7,017 bases of DNA from an uncultured Shinella sp. (GTDB taxonomy: Bacteria; Pseudomonadota; Alphaproteobacteria; Rhizobiales; Rhizobiaceae). The stretch covers positions 1-7,017 of the forward strand of contig CAMLOC010000186.1 in assembly GCA_946481465.1 (NCBI GenBank). The letters are read 5' to 3'. Position numbers and translations under genes: made by a program. Below the pieces are notes generated by a model. It worked only from the letters and a program-made list of their open reading frames with translations. It was not told the origin of the DNA and searched no databases. Of the stretch, positions 1 to 5,878 are shown one piece after another. Every line of letters begins with the position of its first letter. Positions within the stretch are counted from its first letter, which is position 1.

Positions 1-23
1 GGATAGAACGCTGCCCCACACCG

Positions 24-70
24 ACCTCCCCCCTTGAGGGGGAGATGCCCGGCAGGGCAGAGAGGGGTGA
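24..70. repeat. Small palindromic intergenic repeat of rhizobial type
   Basis: Two short hairpins lie side by side. The first is CCCCCT (29-34) pairing with AGGGGG (37-42) over a 2-nt loop. The second is TGCCC (46-50) pairing with GGGCA (55-59) over the loop GGCA. The arrangement (C-rich run, TTGAGGGGGAGAT, then a GC stem, then AGAGGGG) looks like a repeat I recall between genes in Rhizobium and Agrobacterium relatives; that recognition is from memory. It lies downstream of the exonuclease gene, so it could act as a transcription end or mRNA-stabilising hairpin, but no T-tract follows on either strand. The rest of 1-102 shows nothing I can name. Confidence 0.55.
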
Positions 71-102
71 GCCGCACCCGCATTGGCGAACCGTTTCCAC
101 CC

Positions 103-1113
103 TCAATCCCCCTCATCCTCATAGCCCACGAGATGCAGCGGCCGGGCCGGGATGCCGGCTAGCTCGCACCAGCGCACCAGCGCCTCCTCGCGGCCATGCG
201 TCACCCAGACCTCGCGCGGCGCAAGCTCGCGGATCGTCTCGGTCAGTTCCGGCCAATCGCAATGGTCGGAGATGACCAGCGGCAGCTCGACGCCGCCCTG
301 TTTCGCCCGCTGGCGCACCATCATCCAGCCGGAGGCGAAGGCGACGAGCGGCTCGTTGAAGCGGCGCGCCCAGCGGTCGGCGAAGGCCGAGGGCGGGCCG
401 ACGACGACGGCGCCGCGGAAATCGGCCGGCCGGCTCCCCTCGGTCGTCGCGGGCCGCAGGTCGCCGAGCGCGACGCCGCGGCTGACATAATAGTCGCACA
501 GGCGGGCGAGCGAGCCGTGGATATAGACCGGCGCGTCATAGCCGCAATCGCGCAGGAGGCGGATGACGCGCTGCGCCTTGCCGAGCGAATAGGCGCCGAG
601 GAGGTGGCTGCGCTCGGGGAACTGGCGGAGCGAGGCGAGCAGCTTGCCCATCTCGCCCTTCGGCTCGGGGTGGTGGAAGACCGGCAGGCCGAAGGTCGCC
701 TCGGTGATGAAGACGTCGCAGGGCACCGGTTCGTAGGGGGTCACGGTCGGGTCGGCGCCGCGCTTGTAGTCGCCGGAGGCGACGATGGTGAGGCCCGCCT
801 TCTCCACCGCGATCTGCGCCGAGCCGAGCACATGGCCGGCGGGATGGAAGGAGACGGTGACGCCGGAAAGGTCGATCCGCTCGCCGAAGGCGGCGGCCTG
901 CCGCGTGCCGCAGAAATCCGCGCCGTAGCGGATCTCCATGATGTCGAGCGTCTCGCGCGTCGCCAGCACGGCACCGTGGCCGGCGCGGGCATGGTCGGAA
1001 TGGCCGTGGGTGATCAGCGCCCTTGCCACGGGGCGGACGGGATCGATGTAGAAATCGCCGGCGGGGCAATAGAGACCGGCGGGCGCCGGATGGAGGAGCT
1101 GGTCTGGCTTCAT
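103..1113 (-). CDS. Ligase-associated DNA exonuclease (MBL/beta-CASP nuclease)
   Basis: This is a 336-residue metallo-beta-lactamase-fold nuclease of the SNM1/CPSF-like group, closest to the DNA-ligase-associated exonuclease family (TIGR04122 type). Visible metal-site features are the HGHSDH motif (residues 36-41), a PAGHVLGS segment with His94, SGDYKRG with Asp115, a TEATFG segment with Glu138, and SDHCDW (282-287) and THG (305-307) near the C-terminus. AYSLGKAQR (174-182) belongs to the beta-CASP insert. In other bacteria such proteins are encoded with an Lhr-type helicase, an ATP-dependent DNA ligase and a metallophosphoesterase and are presumed to act in DNA repair in the cytoplasm. No such partner is visible here, and the 102 bases downstream show no overlapping ligase start. 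The frame stays open to 1338, but the extra 75 residues translate the REP-like repeat, so the ATG at 1113 (start MKPDQLL) was chosen because it begins just before the conserved GLYCPAGDFYIDP block. No good Shine-Dalgarno precedes it. The family assignment is firm; the exact reaction is inferred. Confidence 0.9.
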   Translation of the reverse strand: MKPDQLLHPAPAGLYCPAGDFYIDPVRPVARALITHGHSDHARAGHGAVLATRETLDIMEIRYGADFCGTRQAAAFGERIDLSGVTVSFHPAGHVLGSAQIAVEKAGLTIVASGDYKRGADPTVTPYEPVPCDVFITEATFGLPVFHHPEPKGEMGKLLASLRQFPERSHLLGAYSLGKAQRVIRLLRDCGYDAPVYIHGSLARLCDYYVSRGVALGDLRPATTEGSRPADFRGAVVVGPPSAFADRWARRFNEPLVAFASGWMMVRQRAKQGGVELPLVISDHCDWPELTETIRELAPREVWVTHGREEALVRWCELAGIPARPLHLVGYEDEGD

Positions 1114-1164
1114 GCGGGGGAAGATAGAGGGTTTTGCGCGCGGTGCCAGTGGCAGCCGTCGGCG

Positions 1165-1333
1165 GCGTGCCGTGCGGATGGATCCTCGGGTCGAGCCCGA
1201 GGATGACGCAAGAAGGGGAGTGAAGGCGAACCGACGCGACGGCTCCCCTGCCGCACCGGTCAATGCGCTTGGAAGCCCCTCCTCCCCACCGTCATCCTCG
1301 GGCTCGACCCGAGGATCCATCCGCACGGCACGC
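1165..1333. repeat. REP-like pair: 44-bp perfect inverted repeat
   Basis: Positions 1165-1208 and 1290-1333 are exact reverse complements over 44 bp, separated by 81 bp. Each arm contains its own palindrome: ATCCTCGGG (1182-1190) with CCCGAGGAT (1196-1204), and ATCCTCGGG (1294-1302) with CCCGAGGAT (1308-1316), each with a 5-nt loop. The core GGATCCTCGGGTCGAGCCC resembles the REP-like palindrome scattered through many alphaproteobacterial genomes. Two inverted copies form a BIME-like unit between the MarR gene and the exonuclease gene, both transcribed leftward. Possible roles are transcription end or attenuation, or a site for a REP-associated transposase. No direct target duplication is visible at the ends. 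The spacer has only a weak GGGGAG (1215-1220)/CTCCCC (1243-1248) dyad. Apart from this element the 1114-1366 gap holds nothing recognisable. Confidence 0.85.
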
Positions 1334-1366
1334 TTCAAACGGGGGACTGCCGCGCCGGGCGTCCGC

Positions 1367-1813
1367 TCACGCGATCGCCAGCATGCCGGCGCGCAAGGTG
1401 GCCATGTCGACCGCCGAGAGCTGGCGGTCGACCTTCTCGTGCGTCTCCTTCCAGACGGGGAAGGCCTCCGTCAGGAGGCGGCGGCCCTCGCCCGTCAGGC
1501 GCAGGAGCCGGCCGCGCCGGTCGCGCGGGTCGGCCTCTACGGCAACGAGGCCACGGCGCTCCAGCGGCTTCAAAGCGGCGGTCAGCGTCGTGCGGTCCAT
1601 GGCGAGCACGGCGGCGACCGGGCCCATCGGCGGCGGCTCCGGCCGGTTCAGCGCCATCAGCAGCGAGAACTGGCCGTTGGTGAGGCCGAGGGGGCGAAGC
1701 GCATCGTCGAAACGCCGCGCCAGCGCCCGCGCCGCGCGCTGCGCATGCAGGCACAGGCAGTGGTCGCGCACGAAAAGGGTCGTCTCGTAGGGAATCAGCA
1801 CGTCATCGCTCAT
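1367..1813 (-). CDS. MarR-family transcriptional regulator
   Basis: This is a 148-residue winged helix-turn-helix repressor, about the usual MarR length. An N-terminal dimerisation helix (about residues 12-40) is followed by GLTNGQFSLLMAL (43-55), a helix-turn-helix with recognition helix DRTTLTAALKPLERRGLV (about 73-90), and the wing with the typical DPRDRRGR signature (95-102). C-terminal helices complete the dimer interface. The ligand cannot be told from sequence. Cys19 and Cys21 (HCLCLH) sit in the first helix and could respond to oxidants or metals, which is speculation. The ATG at 1813 was chosen because the frame upstream runs through the promoter palindrome; GAGAGG lies just before it, closer than ideal. 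The gene is 64 bp downstream of the c-di-GMP enzyme gene on the same strand, but the intervening promoter-like DNA suggests its own transcription. No obvious efflux or catabolic target lies beside it in this window. Confidence 0.93.
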   Translation of the reverse strand: MSDDVLIPYETTLFVRDHCLCLHAQRAARALARRFDDALRPLGLTNGQFSLLMALNRPEPPPMGPVAAVLAMDRTTLTAALKPLERRGLVAVEADPRDRRGRLLRLTGEGRRLLTEAFPVWKETHEKVDRQLSAVDMATLRAGMLAIA

Positions 1814-1822
1814 GCCTCTCAC

Positions 1823-1848
1823 TGTTGATATCAACATAGTATTGTCAA
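1823..1848 (-). promoter_or_regulatory. Putative marR promoter and autoregulatory operator
   Basis: A 14-bp perfect palindrome TGTTGATATCAACA occupies 1823-1836, nine bases before the MarR start codon. A perfect TTGACA box reads leftward at 1848-1843. MarR proteins commonly bind AT-rich palindromes of this size, often with a TTGATATCAA core, and repress their own genes. This is also an AT-rich island in very GC-rich DNA. No convincing -10 box sits 16-18 bp after the TTGACA; the operator lies where RNA polymerase would bind, so repression by occlusion is a reasonable inference. Confidence 0.65.
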
Positions 1849-1877
1849 GAGCGGGAAGGCCCGGGCGGCAGGGATTA

Positions 1878-4178
1878 TTAGAGATTGGGAATGCAGAGGA
1901 TCGCCTGGAGGGCGCGCGCATCGATGGGGCGGGAGAGGTAGTAGCCCTGGATCTCGTCGCAGCCGGCCTCGCGCAGGAAGTCGATCTGCTCGCGCGTCTC
2001 CACGCCCTCGGCGATCACCCGCAATTGCAGCGTATGGGCGAGCGAGATGATGGCGCGGGCGATGGCCGCGTCGTCGCCGTCGTCGGGCAGGTCCTGCACG
2101 AAGGAGCGGTCGATCTTGAGGCGGCCGACGGGAAAACGCTTCAGCGAGGAAAGGCTGGAATAGCCGGTGCCGAAATCGTCGATGGCAAGATGCACGCCGA
2201 GCGTTTCGAGGCGGTGCATGGTCTCCACCGCCTGCTGCACATCCTGCATGATCAGGCTTTCGGTGAGCTCCAGCTCGAGATAGCGCGCCTCCAGCCCGCT
2301 TTCGGCAAGGGCGGCGGCGACGCGCTCGACCCAGTCCTTCTCCTGGAACTGGCGGGCCGACACGTTGACGCTGACGACGATGGGCGGCAGGCCGCTTTCC
2401 TGCCAGGCCTTGTTCTGCCGGCAGGCGGCGCGCAGCGTCCAGTCGCCGATCGGGCCGATAAGCCCGGTCTCCTCGGCGAGCGGGATGAAATCGCCCGGGC
2501 CGATCAGCCCGCGCTCGGGATGGCGCCAGCGGATCAGCGCCTCGACGGCGAAGATGCGGCCGGTGACGAGGTCCATCTGCGGCTGGTATTGCAGGAAGAG
2601 CTCGCCCTGGGCGAGCGCGCGGCGCAGCTCCTCCTGGCGCTGCAGCTTCTCGTGCGCCCGGTTGGCAAGCTCGGCGGTGAAGACCTGCATGGCGTCGCGG
2701 CCGATCTCCTTGGCCCGGTACATGGCCGCATCGGCGCGGGCCATCAGCTCCGTCGCGTTGCGGCCGTGCTCGGGATAGGCGGCGACGCCCATGCTGCAGG
2801 TGATCTGGAACGAGCGGCCCTCGATGAGGACGGGCTCGGCCACCGCCTCGCGCACGGCGCGCAGCCGGTCCTCCACGCTCTCGCCCTTGCGCATCGCGCC
2901 GTTGATGAGCACGACGAACTCGTCGCCGCCGAGCCGCACGATGCTGTCGCTCGCCCGCACGCATTGCTGCATGCGCGCCGCGACGATCTTCAGCAACTCG
3001 TCGCCGGCATGATGGCCGAGGCTGTCGTTGACCAGCTTGAAATTGTCGAGGTCGAGGAAGGCGAGCGTCATCGAGCCGCCGCGCTCGTCCGCCGCCTCGA
3101 TGGCCGAGGCGACGCGCTCGTCCAGCATGCTGCGGTTCGGCAGGCCCGTCAGCGTGTCGTGATGGGCCATGAACTGGATGCTGTCTTCCGCCTCCTTGCG
3201 CTCGATGGCGATGCCGGCGATATGCGTCGCCATGCCGACGAGCTTCATGCATTCGGGGCTGGGTTCGCCGGTCTTGCGCGAATAGAGCGCGAAGGAGCCG
3301 AGCACCTTGCCCTGGTAGGACTGGATGGGCGCGGACCAGCAGGCGCGGAAGCCGTAGGGCACGACGAAGGCCTTGAAATCTTCCCACAGCGGATCGGCCT
3401 GGATATCGGAGACGATGACGGGCTCGGCGCGCCACATCGCCGTGCCGCAGGAACCGACCTTCGGGCCGATCTCGAGACCGTCGATCAGCTTGCAATAGGC
3501 GGGATCGAGATTGGGCGCGGCGCCGCTGAGCATGCGCTTGCCGTCGGGCGCCAGCGTCAGGATGGAGCCGAGGACGTCCGGCACATGCGCCTCGATCAAA
3601 AGGATCAGCGAGGAGAAGACCTCGGGCAGCGGCGCGCCGAGCGCGATCATCTTGAGGAGATGCGCCTGGCCGACATGCAGGCTCTCGGAGCGCTTGCGCT
3701 CGGTAATGTCGCGCGCGATGCCGACGATGCCGATCACCTGGCCCTCGCGATCGTGCACCGGCAGTTTCGAGGTGAGCAGCCACTTGAGCCGCCCGGCGGA
3801 ATCGCGGATCAGCTCCTCCATGTCCAGCATGGGCCGGCCGGTGCGGACGATCTCCTGCTCGGTCTCGAAGAAGCCGCGCGCGACATGTTCCGGATGGATA
3901 TCGAAATCCGAGAGGCCTTCCAGGCTGTCCAGCCCCTCGCGGCGGTTGTCGTTGACGATCGCCCGGTTGGCGACGACGAAGCGGCTGTTCCTGTCCTTGA
4001 AATAGAGGTAGTCCGGCACCTCGTCGATCATGGCCTCGAGCCAGAAGGTGCGCTCGTCCTGCCCGGAGGCAAGCGGGAAGAGCCGCGCCGCCTCGCAGAT
4101 GAGGCGCTGGCTGGCGGACATCAATCGCGCCGTCGGATCGGCCTCGTCATTGCCAAGGTGAGACAGTTTCGTCGACAT
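1878..4178 (-). CDS. PAS-GAF-GGDEF-EAL cyclic-di-GMP synthase/phosphodiesterase
   Basis: This 766-residue protein has no signal peptide or membrane helix, so it should be a cytoplasmic sensor enzyme. Order of domains: PAS with PAC segment (about 46-160, ending IARDITERKRSE), GAF (about 170-330), GGDEF (about 335-500) and EAL (about 520-760). The diguanylate cyclase active site is an intact GGDEF (417-421), preceded five residues earlier by the product-inhibition I-site RASD (408-411). The EAL domain keeps EALIRW (546-551), NVSARQF (from 605), ELTES (from 637), DDFGTGYSS (667-675), KIDR (688-691), AEGVET (723-728) and QGYYLSRP (from 744), so c-di-GMP hydrolysis also looks possible. Either activity may dominate under control of the PAS and GAF sensors; their ligands cannot be read from sequence, and no clear haem or flavin signature was seen. 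The ATG at 4178 (MSTKLSH) was preferred over an in-frame TTG at 4190 because AGGGA lies a few bases upstream. The gene is divergent from the beta-helix protein gene. Confidence 0.96.
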   Translation of the reverse strand: MSTKLSHLGNDEADPTARLMSASQRLICEAARLFPLASGQDERTFWLEAMIDEVPDYLYFKDRNSRFVVANRAIVNDNRREGLDSLEGLSDFDIHPEHVARGFFETEQEIVRTGRPMLDMEELIRDSAGRLKWLLTSKLPVHDREGQVIGIVGIARDITERKRSESLHVGQAHLLKMIALGAPLPEVFSSLILLIEAHVPDVLGSILTLAPDGKRMLSGAAPNLDPAYCKLIDGLEIGPKVGSCGTAMWRAEPVIVSDIQADPLWEDFKAFVVPYGFRACWSAPIQSYQGKVLGSFALYSRKTGEPSPECMKLVGMATHIAGIAIERKEAEDSIQFMAHHDTLTGLPNRSMLDERVASAIEAADERGGSMTLAFLDLDNFKLVNDSLGHHAGDELLKIVAARMQQCVRASDSIVRLGGDEFVVLINGAMRKGESVEDRLRAVREAVAEPVLIEGRSFQITCSMGVAAYPEHGRNATELMARADAAMYRAKEIGRDAMQVFTAELANRAHEKLQRQEELRRALAQGELFLQYQPQMDLVTGRIFAVEALIRWRHPERGLIGPGDFIPLAEETGLIGPIGDWTLRAACRQNKAWQESGLPPIVVSVNVSARQFQEKDWVERVAAALAESGLEARYLELELTESLIMQDVQQAVETMHRLETLGVHLAIDDFGTGYSSLSSLKRFPVGRLKIDRSFVQDLPDDGDDAAIARAIISLAHTLQLRVIAEGVETREQIDFLREAGCDEIQGYYLSRPIDARALQAILCIPNL

Positions 4179-4181
4179 GAA

Positions 4182-4206
4182 TCCCTGCAAGCCCCAAAGG
4201 CAGGGA
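4182..4206 (-). promoter_or_regulatory. Possible hairpin over the ribosome binding site
   Basis: In the leader of the GGDEF-EAL gene, TCCCTGC (4206-4200 on the minus strand) can pair with GCAGGGA (4188-4182) across an 11-nt loop. The downstream arm contains the only candidate Shine-Dalgarno (AGGGA), which ends three bases before the ATG at 4178. Folding would block ribosome access, so translation could be held low until something opens the stem. The pairing is seen directly; the regulatory role is inference, and a 7-bp stem can arise by chance in GC-rich DNA. Confidence 0.4.
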
Positions 4207-4373
4207 AGGACATTGCCGGCCGCCTCCCCTTTCGCAATGGCCGAAGCTACACCTGGAGTCGTTATCCAACCCTAAAGGAAACCGGAGAAATGCTGCCGAT
4301 CCGGACCTTTCCGTCCTTTTCGGCAACCCTGGCGCGCAGAGGCCCGGACGTCCCGTTTCGGCACAGTTTCGCC

Positions 4374-4389
4374 TGGCACGGTTCCTGCT
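4374..4389 (+). promoter_or_regulatory. Near-consensus sigma-54 (-24/-12) promoter element
   Basis: TGGCACG (4374-4380), four bases, then CTGCT (4385-4389) matches the RpoN consensus TGGCACG-N4-TTGCW at all but one position. The essential GG (4375-4376) and GC (4387-4388) dinucleotides have the correct spacing. Counting the C at 4388 as -12 puts the transcription start near 4400, leaving a leader of only about 12 nt that just includes the AAGGAG at 4401-4406. That short leader is the main doubt. No clear sigma-70 promoter was found elsewhere in the 4179-4411 gap. Other weak symmetry there, possibly activator sites, includes CATTGC (4211-4216)/GCAATG (4234-4239) and an imperfect dyad at 4295-4324. 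Confidence 0.45.
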
Positions 4390-4411
4390 CCCCTGCCGGC
4401 AAGGAGCTTTC

Positions 4412-5782
4412 ATGGTTAGCAGACGGTTGTTTCTCTCAAGCCTTGGCCTCGGCGCGGCGGCCGCCGCCGTCCCGGCGCTCGCCCGCGCGCAGCGGCTTCC
4501 GGTCATCGACGTCGATCTTCGCGGCAGCATCGACGCCTCGGCGCACGGCGTGCGCCCCGGCGCGGACGACCGCAAGAGCAAGGCCTTCGAAAAGCTGGTG
4601 AAGCAGGCGGCGGCGAAGAACACGCCTGTCTTCCTGCCGCCGGGCGACTATGTCGTCTCCAATGTCACGCTGCCCGACGGGGCGCGCATCACCGGCGTGC
4701 CGGGCGCCACCCGCATCGTCTACAGCGGCGGCGGCCATCTCTTCGCCGCCGACGGCGCGGGGCGGATCGAGCTTGCCGGTCTCGTCATCGACGGGGCGAA
4801 CCGCTGGCTCGGCGACACGGTCGACGGCCTCGTGCATTTCAGCAATGTCGCCGAGGTGACGATCGAGAACTGCGAGATCCAGGGCTCCTCCAAGTCGGCC
4901 GTCAGCCTGCAGCGCTGCGGCGGGCGCATCGAGCGCAACCGGCTTTCGGGCGCGGCGGAATACGCGCTCTACGCCGTCGAGAGCCGCGACCTCTCGGTCA
5001 CCGGCAACCGCGTCTTCGACTGCGGCAACGGCGGCATCCTCATCCACCGCTGGGAGAAGGGCCGCGACGGCACGATCGTCTCAGGCAACCGCATTGCCCG
5101 CATCTCGGCCACCCACGGCGGCACCGGCCAGTACGGCAACGGCATCAACGTCTTTCGCGCCGACGCCGTGATGATAAGCGACAACCACGTTTCCGGCTGC
5201 GCCTTCTCCGCCATCCGGGCCAATGCCGGCTCGAACGTGCAGATCTCGGGCAATACCTGCCTCGATAGCGGCGAGACGGCGATCTACTCCGAATTCGGCT
5301 TCGAGGGCGCGCTCGTCACCGGCAACCTCGTCGACGGCGCGGCCAACGGCATCGTCATCGTCAATTTCAACGAGGGCGGGCGGCTTGCGACCGTCACCGG
5401 CAACCTCGTGCGCAACCTCAGGCTCGAAGGCCCCTATATCCACGACGGCGCCGGCTTCGGCTTCGGCATCGCGGTGGAGGCCGACACGGTCGTCTCGGGC
5501 AATACGGTGGAGAACGCCGCAAGATGGGGCCTGATGCTCGGCTGGGGACCCTATATGCGCGGCCTCGTCGTCAGCGGCAACCTGGTGCGCCGCAGCCCGG
5601 TCGGCTGCGCCGTGACCGTGGTGGAGGAGGCGGGCTCGGCGCTGATCTCCGGCAACCTCTTCGAGGAGACCCCGGACGGCGCCATCGCCGGCTACCGCTG
5701 GAACGAGCGCGCCACCGGGGACCTTGCGACCGACGGCTCGCGCTTCGCGCACCTGACGATCGAGCGGAACCGGACGGGCTGA
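4412..5782 (+). CDS. Tat-exported parallel beta-helix repeat protein (TIGR03808-like)
   Basis: This 456-residue protein is predicted to be folded before export to the periplasm. Its N-terminus has a twin-arginine motif SRRLFL (3-8), a hydrophobic alanine-rich stretch (9-23) and a likely signal peptidase site after Ala26 (ALARA before Gln27). Residues 36-105 resemble the start of pectate-lyase-like beta-helix proteins (GVRPGADD; PVFLPPGDYVV). From about 130 to 430 a right-handed beta-helix is indicated by S/T-G-N turns at 197, 224, 279, 303, 329, 362, 388 and 413, mostly 23-33 residues apart. It matches what I remember of the TIGR03808 'Tat-translocated repetitive protein' family, known mainly from rhizobia; no biochemical function is known to me and no lyase catalytic set is evident. 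The ATG at 4412 is well supported by AAGGAG (4401-4406) five bases upstream. It diverges from the c-di-GMP enzyme gene, which hints at cell-surface polysaccharide biology only by association. A carbohydrate-binding or polysaccharide-acting role is a guess. Confidence 0.9.
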   Translation: MVSRRLFLSSLGLGAAAAAVPALARAQRLPVIDVDLRGSIDASAHGVRPGADDRKSKAFEKLVKQAAAKNTPVFLPPGDYVVSNVTLPDGARITGVPGATRIVYSGGGHLFAADGAGRIELAGLVIDGANRWLGDTVDGLVHFSNVAEVTIENCEIQGSSKSAVSLQRCGGRIERNRLSGAAEYALYAVESRDLSVTGNRVFDCGNGGILIHRWEKGRDGTIVSGNRIARISATHGGTGQYGNGINVFRADAVMISDNHVSGCAFSAIRANAGSNVQISGNTCLDSGETAIYSEFGFEGALVTGNLVDGAANGIVIVNFNEGGRLATVTGNLVRNLRLEGPYIHDGAGFGFGIAVEADTVVSGNTVENAARWGLMLGWGPYMRGLVVSGNLVRRSPVGCAVTVVEEAGSALISGNLFEETPDGAIAGYRWNERATGDLATDGSRFAHLTIERNRTG

Positions 5783-5790
5783 GCCCGTCC
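5772..5790 (+). terminator. GC-rich hairpin with the stop codon as its loop
   Basis: GGACGGGC (5772-5779) pairs perfectly with GCCCGTCC (5783-5790), and the three-base loop is the TGA stop codon (5780-5782) of the beta-helix gene. The 8-bp stem is very stable, but no T-run follows (CGCAACGCGTCTCTCC), so it is not a classical intrinsic terminator. It may end transcription weakly, protect the 3' end from exonucleases, or arise from coding constraint. Confidence 0.4.
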
Positions 5791-5800
5791 CGCAACGCGT

Positions 5801-5870
5801 CTCTCCTTCTGCCCGAACGGAGAGGCGCCATGGTGGATGAGGGGGCAGCACGGCCACCGCTCCCTCATCC
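5801..5870. repeat. Two inverted repeats between convergent genes
   Basis: CTCTCC (5801-5806) pairs with GGAGAG (5819-5824) over 12 nt. GGATGAGGG (5835-5843) pairs with CCCTCATCC (5862-5870) over 18 nt. Together with the hairpin at 5772-5790, three foldable elements lie in or beside the 96-bp gap between the beta-helix gene and the copper chaperone gene. They are plausible bidirectional transcription barriers. No T-tract supports classical termination in either direction. The sequence style resembles rhizobial intergenic repeats, but this is less certain than for the 1165-1333 element. Confidence 0.45.
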
Positions 5871-5878
5871 GCTTCCCG

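Noticed and set aside
196..1206. A rightward 336-codon open frame antisense to the exonuclease gene
   Set aside because: No domain or signal is recognisable and composition is typical of an antisense shadow of a GC-rich gene.
1114..1338. N-terminal extension of the exonuclease by 75 residues
   Set aside because: It is a translation of the two REP-like repeats; the conserved protein begins at the ATG at 1113.
1831..3783. A 650-codon leftward open frame in another frame within the c-di-GMP enzyme gene
   Set aside because: The translation is Arg/Pro/Ala-rich with no motifs, while the overlapping frame encodes complete GGDEF and EAL domains.
4211..4324. CATTGC/GCAATG dyad (4211-4239) and an imperfect dyad (4295-4324) as activator binding sites
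   Set aside because: The half-sites are short and match no motif I can name, so they are mentioned only as context for the sigma-54 candidate.
1812..4601. A very long rightward open frame (929 codons) antisense to the c-di-GMP enzyme gene
   Set aside because: Its translation is low-complexity Ala/Gly/Asp/Leu/Arg-rich text without any domain, and it mirrors a gene with every expected motif. It is a high-GC shadow.
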